Source of the DNA: Flavobacteriaceae bacterium CG2_30_31_66 | GTDB lineage: Bacteria > Bacteroidota > Bacteroidia > Flavobacteriales > Flavobacteriaceae | Assembly (NCBI GenBank): GCA_001873065.1 | Contig: MNYM01000046.1 | Span: forward strand, 1-64,000 | Reading direction: 5' to 3' | Length of the DNA: 64,000 nucleotides | In this document: piece by piece, positions 8,427-16,302 of the stretch | Position numbering within the stretch: position 1 is the stretch's first letter | How the letters are laid out: every line of letters begins with the position of its first letter | Translations under genes and position numbers: made by a program | Notes under the pieces: generated by a model | Database searches by the model: none | The model's input: only the letters and a program-made list of their open reading frames with translations | Told to the model about the DNA's origin: nothing

Positions 8427-9950
8427 TTATAAATTCTTCAATAAAATTTCAATTAATTGACTTTTTGTGAACGGTTTTGGAATAACATCCTTAAATCCTA
8501 AATCTAAATAAGTTGCAATATTTTCAACTGAGTTATTGGCTGTAATTGCTAAAATAGGTGTTTTTCCATTCATTTTCTCGTAGTTTGATTTTTGAAGAAT
8601 CAAATCATCTCCTGACAAATTTGGCATATTTATGTCTAATAAAATCAAATCGAAAGTATTTTTGGATATTTCGATTAAAGCTTCAATGCCGTCTTTTACC
8701 ATTACAAATTCAGCCTCTTCTTGTTTCAAAATATGAGAAACAATGGTTAAATTTAAATAATTGTCATCTGCAACAAGAACTTTAGTTCCTTTTAAACTTT
8801 TTTCATTTTTAATTTTTAAAGCAACTTTTTCAAAAATATCTGATTGATTTTCAATATTAAATGGAATTTTTATTGAAAAAGTAGTGCCTTCTTGAAGTTT
8901 ACTATTTACAGAAATACTTCCGTTCATCGCTCGCACTAAACGATTTACAATCGTCAAGCCCAAACCTGCACCTTTATGAATTCGGTTGTCATCTAATTGG
9001 TTTTGTTGGTATTCTTCAAAAATAGTTAAAGCCTGTTCTTCAGTCATTCCTCTTCCAGAATCTGAAATTTCAAAACCAATAGTTGTGAAATTATTTTCTA
9101 CAGAAATCAATTTGACAGCTATTTTTACAAAACCTTTTTCGGTGAATTTTATTGAATTGTTTATTAAATTTATTAAAATTTGATACAACCTTACATCATC
9201 AGTCAAAACAATTTTGGGAATATTTTCAGCAACATAAAACTGTAATTCTACGTCAGGATTTTTGTGTGTTTTATCAAAAATTGATTGAATTTGATTGATT
9301 AAAACTCCCAAATTCATTGGCAATTTTGCAAGTTGTAATTTTCCAGCTTCAATTCTTGATAAATCTAAAATATCATCCACAATTACCTGTAAATTTTTAC
9401 CCGAAATTGACATGTATTTCAATGATTCTTTAACAATTGGAGAAGTATTTTCTTGTTCAATCAAATCAATATAACTCAAAATAACGTGCAAAGGATTTCT
9501 GATTTCATGGCTCATCATAGCTAAAAAACGTGACTTTTCTTCGTTTGCTTTTTCGGCAATTTTACGAAGTATTTCGAGTTCTAAATTCTTTTCATCAATT
9601 TCTCTTTTTAGGAAAAATAAGTCATTTCTGTTTTGATTTAATTTTCCAATGTATTTATAGAGTGTTGTTCGATTTTGAATAAGTATAAAGATTTCAAATT
9701 CGGTTTTCAAAATTTCTACATCTATATTAAAATCTTGATTATCATCGTTAATAATTAAAGAATCTATGTTTAGACTTTCGTTTATTGGCAAAAAATCTAA
9801 AACGTTTTCTAAAAAAGTACAGATTTTAAAGATTGATTTTGATTCAATAAATTCATTTTTCAAAAAATATCCATCAACAATACTGATAATGTTTCCATTA
9901 AAATCTGTTTTAATTTCAATAAAAGTTTGTTGAATTTTGAGAGAAATCAT
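8427..9950 (-). CDS. soluble hybrid histidine kinase/response regulator
   Basis: A 507-residue hybrid kinase with no membrane segment. Residues 1-100 are an unrecognised, possibly PAS-like sensor; 105-140 a coiled coil; then HisKA with His148 in MMSHEIRNP; HATPase with N-box NLINNSIKF, ISDSGRGMT and GAGLGLTIV; and a C-terminal receiver with Asp439 (LLDINMP) and Lys492 (KPF). It is the last gene of a four-gene minus-strand cassette, six bases after the Ras-like GTPase stop, so the kinase probably signals together with the GTPase module. No DNA-binding output is attached. The linkage to the GTPase is inference from spacing. Confidence 0.9.
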   Translation of the reverse strand: MISLKIQQTFIEIKTDFNGNIISIVDGYFLKNEFIESKSIFKICTFLENVLDFLPINESLNIDSLIINDDNQDFNIDVEILKTEFEIFILIQNRTTLYKYIGKLNQNRNDLFFLKREIDEKNLELEILRKIAEKANEEKSRFLAMMSHEIRNPLHVILSYIDLIEQENTSPIVKESLKYMSISGKNLQVIVDDILDLSRIEAGKLQLAKLPMNLGVLINQIQSIFDKTHKNPDVELQFYVAENIPKIVLTDDVRLYQILINLINNSIKFTEKGFVKIAVKLISVENNFTTIGFEISDSGRGMTEEQALTIFEEYQQNQLDDNRIHKGAGLGLTIVNRLVRAMNGSISVNSKLQEGTTFSIKIPFNIENQSDIFEKVALKIKNEKSLKGTKVLVADDNYLNLTIVSHILKQEEAEFVMVKDGIEALIEISKNTFDLILLDINMPNLSGDDLILQKSNYEKMNGKTPILAITANNSVENIATYLDLGFKDVIPKPFTKSQLIEILLKNL

Positions 9951-9956
9951 TGAGAT

Positions 9957-10442
9957 TTATTTGAGCGATTGTAGCGTTAATTTTATAAAAGCATCTTCGA
10001 CATTTTCGTCTTCTTTGGCACTTGTCATTAAATCTATCGAAATTGGAATTATTTTCATGATTTCAGCTAATTTTTCATCAGAAATAAGATCTTTTTTGTT
10101 TCCAACAAGCATGATATTTTTTAATCCTGAAATACTTTTTACAGCATCTAATTGATTTTTTATATCCAAATACGTTTCCTCTCTGCTGACATCAAAAACA
10201 AACATTGCAGCACTAGCGCCTAAAAAATAAGATTTTGGAATTTTCTCTTCTCCATAAGTTCCTGCAATATCCCAGATCAGTAGCTTGACCTCCTCTTCTT
10301 GGATTTTCATAATTTTAGCACTTACTCTAACTCCAATTGTGCTTATATAATCCTCAGAAAATTCATTCAACACAAATCTTCGAATTAAAGATGTTTTTCC
10401 AACCCCAAAACTACCAACCAATAATACTTTTTTTGCAATCAT
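9957..10442 (-). CDS. Ras/Rab-like small GTPase
   Basis: A compact 161-residue GTPase resembling eukaryotic Ras/Rab and bacterial MglA-like proteins. G1 is GSFGVGKT (10-17), a switch-I Thr lies in STIGV (34-38), G3 is WDIAG (57-61), G4 NKKD (115-118) and G5 TSAKE (140-144). After DxxG the sequence reads GTYGEE, so the catalytic Gln found in Ras/Rab (AGQE) is absent; hydrolysis may need a partner. There is no prenylation-type Cys at the C-terminus. The start overlaps the end of the upstream roadblock/longin-like gene by 32 bases, suggesting coupled synthesis. Its effector is unknown. Confidence 0.88.
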   Translation of the reverse strand: MIAKKVLLVGSFGVGKTSLIRRFVLNEFSEDYISTIGVRVSAKIMKIQEEEVKLLIWDIAGTYGEEKIPKSYFLGASAAMFVFDVSREETYLDIKNQLDAVKSISGLKNIMLVGNKKDLISDEKLAEIMKIIPISIDLMTSAKEDENVEDAFIKLTLQSLK

Positions 10443-11262
10443 TTAATTTTTGATTCTCTTTTGTGAGCGTATTTTTTAATAATAAATTGAGTTTTTCTTC
10501 CTCTTTGAGATAGTTTCTGTCACGTAAAATAATTTCTGCAATTGAGTTCAAATCGTCTATTAACTTTTCCTTGAAGTCATTATTCACAACTCCAGAGGTT
10601 GCTGTGGCAATATAAATAGATTTAAAATTGAGAATTGATAGTTGAAAAGTTTCAAAACGAATATTTTCTAAATGTTGTCCTTCTTTTGAAAAAGCATCTG
10701 AGGCAAAAGATTTTATGGCAGTTAACATGCCTGAAACCATGTCTTTATCAGCAATATTTCCTTTAGAATAACTTCCAATTAACAAACCTGAATTTTCTTC
10801 AATTACGAAAACTTCTTCAATGACAGGTTCAAAAACTTCTTGAAAAACACCTTCTGCATCTGATTTTTTACCTTTAAAACGTCTTTTGATAATGTTTTTT
10901 ATTGAAAATTTATCGTTAATTGTTTGATTGATATTTTCTGAAAGTTTGGTAATTTCTGCAACTATAAATTTTTTGACCAATTTGCCCATGATTGGATAAA
11001 GTGCCTCTACAACTTCGTTTTGAGATTCTTTGATTTGAACTTTTATAGTTTCGGTGATTGTTGAACCAAAATACGTTGGGAAATTTTCTCTTAAATCCTC
11101 AATTTTTTCATCAACAATTGGAGAGACTTTTGTTTTTAACTTTTCGCGTTCAAGTATCTCCTGACTTAACAGTTTTAAATCATTTCTATCTTCTGCTAAA
11201 AGCAATTCTTTTAGAAGCTCAAAACGATTAATTTTATCAAAGTCTGTCGCCGTTTTTCCCAT
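10411..11262 (-). CDS. roadblock/longin-like domain protein in GTPase cassette
   Basis: A 283-residue cytosolic protein. Residues 1-125 are charged and helical; 130-137 is a basic patch (KGKKSD); residues 148-245 form an alternating beta/alpha unit (VFVIEENSGLLIGSYS, then helices and SIYIATAT) that looks like the roadblock/longin fold of MglB-type GTPase regulators. Homologues I recall are labelled OmpA-like cell-envelope proteins, which nothing here supports: there is no signal peptide and no OmpA motif. It overlaps the GTPase gene by 32 bases and abuts the coiled-coil gene. A role as GTPase activator or scaffold is inference from fold and context. Confidence 0.75.
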   Translation of the reverse strand: MGKTATDFDKINRFELLKELLLAEDRNDLKLLSQEILEREKLKTKVSPIVDEKIEDLRENFPTYFGSTITETIKVQIKESQNEVVEALYPIMGKLVKKFIVAEITKLSENINQTINDKFSIKNIIKRRFKGKKSDAEGVFQEVFEPVIEEVFVIEENSGLLIGSYSKGNIADKDMVSGMLTAIKSFASDAFSKEGQHLENIRFETFQLSILNFKSIYIATATSGVVNNDFKEKLIDDLNSIAEIILRDRNYLKEEEKLNLLLKNTLTKENQKLNDCKKSIIGW

Positions 11263-11616
11263 CTATTCTTGCAACATCTGTGCAATTTTCTCTAAAGCTT
11301 TTCCAAGTTTTCTTCTATCGGCTTTTTCATCATCTAAATCTGCCATTCGCTTGTCTAAATCATCAATCAAATCTTGAAATTTATGATCCATTAAACTCTC
11401 TAAATCAGATAGTTTATTTTCAAGATTGATAACTGATTCTGATAGATTTTTAGTAGTTTTTACCTCTAAAGCTTTGATTTTATCAAATACATCAGCAAAC
11501 TCTGCATTGTATTGTTGAATGTTTTCACCAAAAATAAGATCTCTAACTGCGGCTAATCTACTATCAACTAATTGATTATCAATTGGTTCGTTGTTTATTT
11601 CAGAATTTTTTGCCAT
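11263..11616 (-). CDS. small coiled-coil protein, first gene of the GTPase cassette
   Basis: A 117-residue acidic protein without signal or membrane segment. Residues 40-117 form an almost continuous amphipathic helix with heptad-like spacing (SESVINLENKLSDLESLMDHKF and onwards), so it is probably an oligomeric coiled coil. It has no enzymatic motif. Its stop abuts the start of the roadblock/longin-like gene, and it is preceded by a -7 promoter box, making it the promoter-proximal gene of the four-gene unit. A scaffold role for the GTPase/kinase module is a guess from context. Confidence 0.75.
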   Translation of the reverse strand: MAKNSEINNEPIDNQLVDSRLAAVRDLIFGENIQQYNAEFADVFDKIKALEVKTTKNLSESVINLENKLSDLESLMDHKFQDLIDDLDKRMADLDDEKADRRKLGKALEKIAQMLQE

Positions 11617-11662
11617 GAATTTTTTTTGAATTTGGTTTTCTTTTTTAGTTTGATTATCATTA

Positions 11663-11697
11663 AAACCCTATTATTGATAGGTTTACAGACAAATATA
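11663..11697 (-). promoter_or_regulatory. promoter and leader hairpin of the GTPase cassette
   Basis: On the minus strand TATATTTG (11690-11697) matches the -7 consensus TAnnTTTG; no convincing -33 TTG was found. Just downstream in the leader lies an imperfect inverted repeat (AAACCCTAT at 11663-11671 and ATAGGTTT at 11677-11684) that could be an operator or an RNA hairpin. Confidence 0.45.
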
Positions 11698-11721
11698 CAT
11701 TAAAAAACAACTCATATAAAT

Positions 11722-12504
11722 CTACATTACAATTTTTAATCCATCAAAAGCTAAAAAAACATTTTCGGGTAACTTCTCAGAAATTTCCTCATGAAATCCC
11801 AATTTATGACTGATGTGGGTAAAATAAGCTTTTTTAGGTTGAATTTCGCTAACAAAATCCAAAGCATCTTGTAAATTAAAATGAGTTGGATGTGGATCAA
11901 TTCTTAAAGCGTTCACCACTAAAACTTGAAGATTTTTTAGCTTTTCTTTCTCTGAATTTGCAATTGTTTTCACATCCGTTAAGTAAGCGAAATCTTGAAA
12001 TCTGTAGCCCATTACAGGCAAATTTCCATGAAGTACTTCAATGGGAATAACCTTTAAACCACTCACTTTAAAAGGTGAATTTTCAACTATAAAAGGCATT
12101 ACGCTTGGCGCTCCAGGATATCTATTAATTTTTGTGAATATATAATCAAATCTTTGCTCTAAATTGTGTAATGTTTTTAGATTTAAATAAATAGGCATCT
12201 CTCCTATTTGATAACAAAAGGGACGTAAATCATCAATTCCAGCTGTGTGATCTGAATGCTCGTGCGTAAAAAAAACACCATTGAGTGATTGCACGTTTTC
12301 ACGTAACATTTGTTGTCTAAAATCAGGGCCACAATCAATCACAAAATTGAAATCATCCCAAGAAATTAGGACAGAAGAACGCAAGCGTTTGTCTTTAAAA
12401 TCTTTTGACAAACAAACAGAATCTTTGCTAGCAATCATGGGAATTCCCTGAGAAGTTCCTGTTCCTAGAAAAGTGACCGTTAACAGTTTTTTAGTAGCGT
12501 TCAT
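11722..12504 (-). CDS. MBL-fold metallo-hydrolase (PhnP-like)
   Basis: A 260-residue metallo-beta-lactamase-fold hydrolase. The family opening TFLGTGTSQGIPMI is followed by FVIDCGPDFRQQML and the metal-binding THEHSDHTAG; later ligands are the Asp in AYLTDVK and the His in AYFTHISHKLG. The layout resembles PhnP/lipoyl-transferase-associated cyclic phosphodiesterases, but the substrate cannot be assigned. It is cytosolic and monocistronic, divergent from the gene at 12577. Confidence 0.9.
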   Translation of the reverse strand: MNATKKLLTVTFLGTGTSQGIPMIASKDSVCLSKDFKDKRLRSSVLISWDDFNFVIDCGPDFRQQMLRENVQSLNGVFFTHEHSDHTAGIDDLRPFCYQIGEMPIYLNLKTLHNLEQRFDYIFTKINRYPGAPSVMPFIVENSPFKVSGLKVIPIEVLHGNLPVMGYRFQDFAYLTDVKTIANSEKEKLKNLQVLVVNALRIDPHPTHFNLQDALDFVSEIQPKKAYFTHISHKLGFHEEISEKLPENVFLAFDGLKIVM

Positions 12505-12510
12505 TGTAAC

Positions 12511-12518
12511 AAAAATAA
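12511..12518 (-). promoter_or_regulatory. -7 box for the MBL hydrolase gene
   Basis: TATTTTTG on the minus strand matches TAnnTTTG and sits six bases upstream of the ATG, implying a very short or absent leader. The -33 element is not clear. Confidence 0.35.
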
Positions 12519-12526
12519 GATAAAAT

Positions 12527-12557
12527 TGGTTAAAAGTACCCTAATTTTGTACATTTG
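12527..12557 (+). promoter_or_regulatory. Bacteroidota-type promoter of the gene at 12577
   Basis: TTG (12527-12529), 20 bases, then TACATTTG (12550-12557). A second match TAATTTTG lies at 12542-12549. The placement just upstream of the ATG at 12577 argues against the longer in-frame start at 12526. Confidence 0.55.
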
Positions 12558-12576
12558 TGGGGACAAAAAATTTATT

Positions 12577-14025
12577 ATGGCAATTTCTTTAAGAGGAGAT
12601 CAAGAAATAAGTAGCGTTCCAGACACAAAAAGCAAGGCGTTACGAATTAATTTGAATAGAGATATTTACGGAACTTTTGCAGAAATTGGTGCAGGACAAG
12701 AAACTGCTCGTAATTTTTTCAGATCAGGTGCTGCTTCAGGAACTATTGCAAAAGCAATGAGTGCTTATGATAAAGATTTTTCAGATGCTATTTATGGAAT
12801 TGAAGAAGACAGACGTTATGTTTCTCAATCTCGATTACAGAAAATGTTGCGTCATGAGATGGACTTAATTGAATATAGATTAAGCAGAGAAAAACATCCA
12901 AATAAACTATTTTTTAGTTATGCAAATACAGTAACAACCATTGACTTTGCTCGAACTTTTAAAGGTCATGGTTGGGTTGGAATCCGGTTTCAGTTAGATC
13001 CTTTAGAAGGCTATAACGAAATTGTGTTGCATCTCCGTTTTAAAGAAACTGATGCAAGATTACAACAAGAAACATTGGGAGTTTTGGGCGTAAACTTGAT
13101 TTATGGCGCATTTTATTTGAATGACAATCCAAAAGAAATGGTAAAATCTTTTTACGATAATTTAGGAAGCCACCAAATAGAAATTGACATGATAAATTTT
13201 TCTGGGCCACGATTTATGTACGTTGACAACAGATTGATGAGTTTACAATTACTGAAAAACGGAATGACAAATGCAGTGATGTTTGGTCCTGACGGAAATA
13301 ATTTATTGCCTGCTCAAGTATTGTATAAAAAAAATATTTTGGCTTTACGTGGTAGTTTCAGACCCGTTACGAAAGTAAATATGGACATGTTTGAAAACTC
13401 GAAAAAACTATTTCTTTCTGAAAATAAAGTTAGTAAAGAAAAAACCCAAATCATTTTTGAAATTACTTTAAGCAATCTTTCTGCTGAAGGAAAAATCAAT
13501 GAACGAGATTTTCTTGACAGGGCAGAATTGCTTTGCTCTCTTGGTCAAAATGTAATGATCACCAATTTTCAACAATATTTTAAATTGGTTGAATATTTTA
13601 GCGAATTTACGAAAGAAAGAATGGCGTTGGCTATGGGAGTTTATAACCTAATTCAAATTTTTGATGAAAAATACTACCGCGATTTAAGTGGCGGTATTTT
13701 AGAAGCTTTTGGAAAACTATTTTATCGTGATTTAAAAGTATATATGTATCCTTATCATGATCCAGAAAGTGGAGAATACATCAACAGTGAGAATTTAAAA
13801 GTACATCCAAGAATGAAAGAATTGTATAAATTTTTTAAAAACAATGGACGTTTGGTAGATATTAAAGACTATGATAAGAGTAATTTGGATATTTTTTCAA
13901 GAACTGTTTTAAAAATGATTATAGAAGGTGAAAAAGGTTGGGAAGAAATGTTACCAGAAGGAATTGCTGAAACCATTAAACAAAAACGATTATTTGGATA
14001 TTCAAAATCAAAAAATAAAAATTAA
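12577..14025 (+). CDS. conserved flavobacterial protein of unknown function
   Basis: A 482-residue, apparently cytosolic protein beginning MAISLRGDQEIS. I recognise it as a type of conserved Bacteroidota protein that carries unreliable labels (TonB receptor, nucleotide adenylyltransferase); it has no signal peptide, no barrel strands and no HIGH-type motif, so neither label fits. Recurrent features are an N-terminal segment LRINLNRDIYGTFAEIGAGQ, a mixed alpha/beta middle, and a C-terminal region rich in aromatic and charged residues (KVYMYPYHDPESGEY). The frame remains open to 12526, but the promoter at 12527-12557 makes 12577 the likely start. Function unknown. Confidence 0.82.
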   Translation: MAISLRGDQEISSVPDTKSKALRINLNRDIYGTFAEIGAGQETARNFFRSGAASGTIAKAMSAYDKDFSDAIYGIEEDRRYVSQSRLQKMLRHEMDLIEYRLSREKHPNKLFFSYANTVTTIDFARTFKGHGWVGIRFQLDPLEGYNEIVLHLRFKETDARLQQETLGVLGVNLIYGAFYLNDNPKEMVKSFYDNLGSHQIEIDMINFSGPRFMYVDNRLMSLQLLKNGMTNAVMFGPDGNNLLPAQVLYKKNILALRGSFRPVTKVNMDMFENSKKLFLSENKVSKEKTQIIFEITLSNLSAEGKINERDFLDRAELLCSLGQNVMITNFQQYFKLVEYFSEFTKERMALAMGVYNLIQIFDEKYYRDLSGGILEAFGKLFYRDLKVYMYPYHDPESGEYINSENLKVHPRMKELYKFFKNNGRLVDIKDYDKSNLDIFSRTVLKMIIEGEKGWEEMLPEGIAETIKQKRLFGYSKSKNKN

Positions 14026-14077
14026 AATCGATTAACATTAAACTTTTTTAATAATTATAAGTCTTATAAGAAAAATT

Positions 14078-14626
14078 TTGAAAAGCGAAATTGACTTTAT
14101 AGCTGCACTTTTAAATCCAAAAACGAAAGAAAAAGCCTTTCGTGAATTGATGAAACAATACAAAGAACGCTTGTATTGGCACATTCGAAAAATAGTAATT
14201 TCGCATGATGATGCTGATGATGTGCTTCAAAACACTTTTATCAAAATCTTCAAAAACATCCAAAATTTTAATCAAGAAAGTAAGTTATATTCTTGGATGT
14301 TTAGAATTGCCACAAACGAATCTATCACATTTATCAACAAAAGAGCCAAAGAGAGAAACATCGATATTGACGAAGTCTATAAAGAATTAGCTTGCTCATT
14401 AGAAAGTGATACTTATTTTTCTGGTGACGAAATTCAACTTATTTTACAAAAAGCAATCGCTACTTTACCTCAAAAACAGCAATTGGTTTTCAATATGAAA
14501 TATTTTGAAGAAATGAAATATGAAGAAATGTCAAAAATTTTAGAAACCTCAATTGGCGCATTGAAAGCCTCTTATTTTCATGCCGTAAAAAAAGTTGAAC
14601 ATTTCATCAAAAACAAAACAAATTAA
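14078..14626 (+). CDS. ECF-type RNA polymerase sigma factor
   Basis: A 182-residue sigma-70 family extracytoplasmic-function factor. Region 2 contains DADDVLQNTFIKIFKNI and SWMFRIATNESI; region 4 contains LPQKQQLVFNMKYFEEMKYEEMS with the helix-turn-helix ETSIGALKASYFHAVKKV. The start is TTG at 14078: no ATG exists before residue 25, and that Met falls inside region 2. Its downstream neighbours are a one-helix membrane protein and a Spy-like exported protein, 31 and 11 bases away, the usual arrangement of a sigma factor with its membrane regulator and envelope sensor. The regulon is unknown. Confidence 0.92.
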   Translation: MKSEIDFIAALLNPKTKEKAFRELMKQYKERLYWHIRKIVISHDDADDVLQNTFIKIFKNIQNFNQESKLYSWMFRIATNESITFINKRAKERNIDIDEVYKELACSLESDTYFSGDEIQLILQKAIATLPQKQQLVFNMKYFEEMKYEEMSKILETSIGALKASYFHAVKKVEHFIKNKTN

Positions 14627-14657
14627 ACCTTTTAAAGAAAAAAGCGTCTAAAATACA

Positions 14658-15197
14658 ATGAAAAAAGATTTAAAAAATAGTATTGATTTTATAAACAAAA
14701 AAGTTGGAAAAAAATCAGGATTTTCTATTACATCCAACTATTTTGAAGATTTGGAAGATGCTATTTTTGCAAAAATAACTACTTCTGAACTACCAAAAAA
14801 AACTGGTTTTAAAACCCCTGAAAACTATTTTTCTGAGGTAGAAAACAAAATTTTACTGAGAATTTCCGAAAATCAACATCAACCAAAAGTGATTGATTTT
14901 AAAAGAAAAATTCTAAAAATTGTTCCTTATTTAGTAGCAGCTTCAATTGTACTATTTATCACTATTAATACATTTATTTTTAATAAAAAAGAGTCAATTA
15001 CGTTTGATTCCATTTCTAAAAATGATATTGAAAACTGGTTTGATTCAAATACATTAAATTCAAGTGATATTGCCACAATTTTGGGTGATGGTATTTTAGA
15101 AATGAACGATTTTTCTTTTGCACAATTTAAAACTGAAACTATCGAAGATTATCTATATTCAATTGATAATCAAGAAATTTTAAACGAAAAAGATTAA
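14658..15197 (+). CDS. single-pass membrane protein, candidate anti-sigma factor
   Basis: A 179-residue protein with a charged cytosolic N-terminus (1-94), one membrane helix (about 95-113, IVPYLVAASIVLFITINTF) and an acidic outer C-terminus. The N-terminal part has two copies of a short motif (SGFSITSNYFEDLEDAI and TGFKTPENYFSEVENKI), suggesting an internal duplication. It lies between the ECF sigma gene and a Spy-like exported protein. An anti-sigma role is inferred from topology and position only; no zinc-binding anti-sigma motif is visible. Confidence 0.78.
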   Translation: MKKDLKNSIDFINKKVGKKSGFSITSNYFEDLEDAIFAKITTSELPKKTGFKTPENYFSEVENKILLRISENQHQPKVIDFKRKILKIVPYLVAASIVLFITINTFIFNKKESITFDSISKNDIENWFDSNTLNSSDIATILGDGILEMNDFSFAQFKTETIEDYLYSIDNQEILNEKD

Positions 15198-15208
15198 TAA
15201 TTTATCTT

Positions 15209-15664
15209 ATGAAAAAAATCTACATTACAATTTTAATGATGCTTTTTTTGGTAATTTCTATCAAAGCCCAAGGCAGAAACGAAAGCCGTGAAAAAATAAA
15301 ATCACTTAAAATTGCTTATTTGACAGAGCAACTTAATCTGACAACTAACGAAGCCGAAAAATTTTGGCCAATATATAATTCTTTTGATCAAGAACAACAA
15401 GAATTACGCATCAAACAGCGATCTGAAATTCACAAAGTGTTAAAAGAAAGGGGGGAGATTGATGTCATGGATGAAAAAGAAGCTGAAAAATTAATCATGT
15501 CAAAATTGGCTATTGACAAGCTTTTATTCGAATCACAAAAAGAGTTCATTCAAAAGATAAAAAAAATTATTTCTTATAAAAAAATCATCAAACTTCAAAT
15601 GGCTGAAATGGAATTTGGAAGAAAATTAATGAAAAAATACCATCAAAATGGTAATAGAAACTAG
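15209..15664 (+). CDS. Spy/CpxP-like exported protein, sigma-factor sensor
   Basis: A 151-residue exported helical protein. A signal peptide covers 1-20 (ending IKAQG). The mature part is long charged helices with the LTxxEAEKFWPIYNSF element found in flavobacterial proteins named sensor of ECF-type sigma factor, related in style to Spy/CpxP periplasmic chaperones (LT..QA.KF-type repeats). It is the last gene of the sigma-factor trio, 11 bases after the membrane protein, and is followed by a strong terminator. A periplasmic stress-sensing role is inferred. Confidence 0.82.
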   Translation: MKKIYITILMMLFLVISIKAQGRNESREKIKSLKIAYLTEQLNLTTNEAEKFWPIYNSFDQEQQELRIKQRSEIHKVLKERGEIDVMDEKEAEKLIMSKLAIDKLLFESQKEFIQKIKKIISYKKIIKLQMAEMEFGRKLMKKYHQNGNRN

Positions 15665-15694
15665 AAAAGGGACTGAATTTGCTCCCTTTTTTTT
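15665..15694. terminator. terminator of the ECF sigma operon
   Basis: AAAAGGGA and TCCCTTTT form the stem around a ten-base loop and are followed by further T residues. The left-hand A-run would also let it act on the converging 64-residue gene. Confidence 0.75.
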
Positions 15695-15887
15695 ATTTAA
15701 TTAATAACATACAAACAAATAATTCTGGTTTGTTAGCAGTAAATTGTCTCAGCCAAATTACTAATTCTTTAATTTCATGAGGCATCAATATTCTCAGTGC
15801 TTTTTCTAATTCTTTGCAAAACAAATCCGAATTAAAACTAACTTTTTGCAATACAACTTTTGTGTATTCAAACATTGCTCTTGCCAT
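15693..15887 (-). CDS. small conserved flavobacterial protein (64 aa)
   Basis: A 64-residue protein beginning MARAMFEYTKVVLQKVSF, a type of small protein I recognise as recurrent in flavobacteria but without known function. It is helical and amphipathic, with the segments FCKELEKALRILMPHEIKEL and VIWLRQF, and has no signal or full membrane helix. It is monocistronic, with its own palindromic upstream region (15908-15923) and a shared terminator downstream, which supports it being a real gene rather than a chance frame. Confidence 0.72.
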   Translation of the reverse strand: MARAMFEYTKVVLQKVSFNSDLFCKELEKALRILMPHEIKELVIWLRQFTANKPELFVCMLLIK

Positions 15888-15907
15888 ACTTTTTATATTT
15901 AATATAT

Positions 15908-15923
15908 ATAACGATTTCGTTAT
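15908..15923. promoter_or_regulatory. perfect palindrome upstream of the 64-aa gene
   Basis: ATAACGA-TT-TCGTTAT is a perfect inverted repeat with seven-base arms, 20 bases upstream of the ATG of the small gene. Its position is that of an operator; the regulator is not known. Confidence 0.4.
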
Positions 15924-15942
15924 TGATTTATTTTATAAAAAT

Positions 15943-15979
15943 AACAAAAAGACCAGCTTTATAAAATAAAACTGGTCTT
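15943..15979 (-). terminator. terminator of the manA-kdsB operon
   Basis: On the minus strand AAGACCAG and CTGGTCTT pair around a 15-base loop, and a T-rich run (TTTTTGTTAT) follows. It lies 27 bases beyond the stop of the 86-residue gene. Confidence 0.7.
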
Positions 15980-16005
15980 AAAATTTTAATTAACAAATGT
16001 TAATA

Positions 16006-16266
16006 TTACAAACTGTTAATTTTTTCAACCAACACTTTGGCTTTTGTTTCCAATTCTTGGTTTAACATTTTAAAATGTGCTTTTTTATCTTGAACTTTTT
16101 TGGTGTTAATTTTTGCAATTAAATCATCAAAAGTAACGATTGCCTCGTCAATAATTTCATTTCCTTTTTTAGGTTGATTTTTCAAAGCAGCAACATCCAG
16201 TGCATATTCAATAACGTCACCTAAAACGTAATTGATATCTTTTTTTAAATTTTTAATACTTGCCAT
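16006..16266 (-). CDS. small conserved helical protein (86 aa)
   Basis: An 86-residue, lysine-rich, all-helical protein (MASIKNLKKDINYVLGDVIEYAL at the start) of a type seen across flavobacteria; function unknown. The pattern of alternating acidic and basic helices suggests a coiled coil or a nucleic-acid or protein-binding bundle. There is no signal or membrane helix. It is 36 bases downstream of the HAD hydrolase gene and is followed by a terminator, so it is probably the last gene of the manA-kdsB-HAD unit. Confidence 0.75.
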   Translation of the reverse strand: MASIKNLKKDINYVLGDVIEYALDVAALKNQPKKGNEIIDEAIVTFDDLIAKINTKKVQDKKAHFKMLNQELETKAKVLVEKINSL

Positions 16267-16302
16267 AATAGATTTTTAAGTTTGCAAATGTACTGAATTT
16301 CT

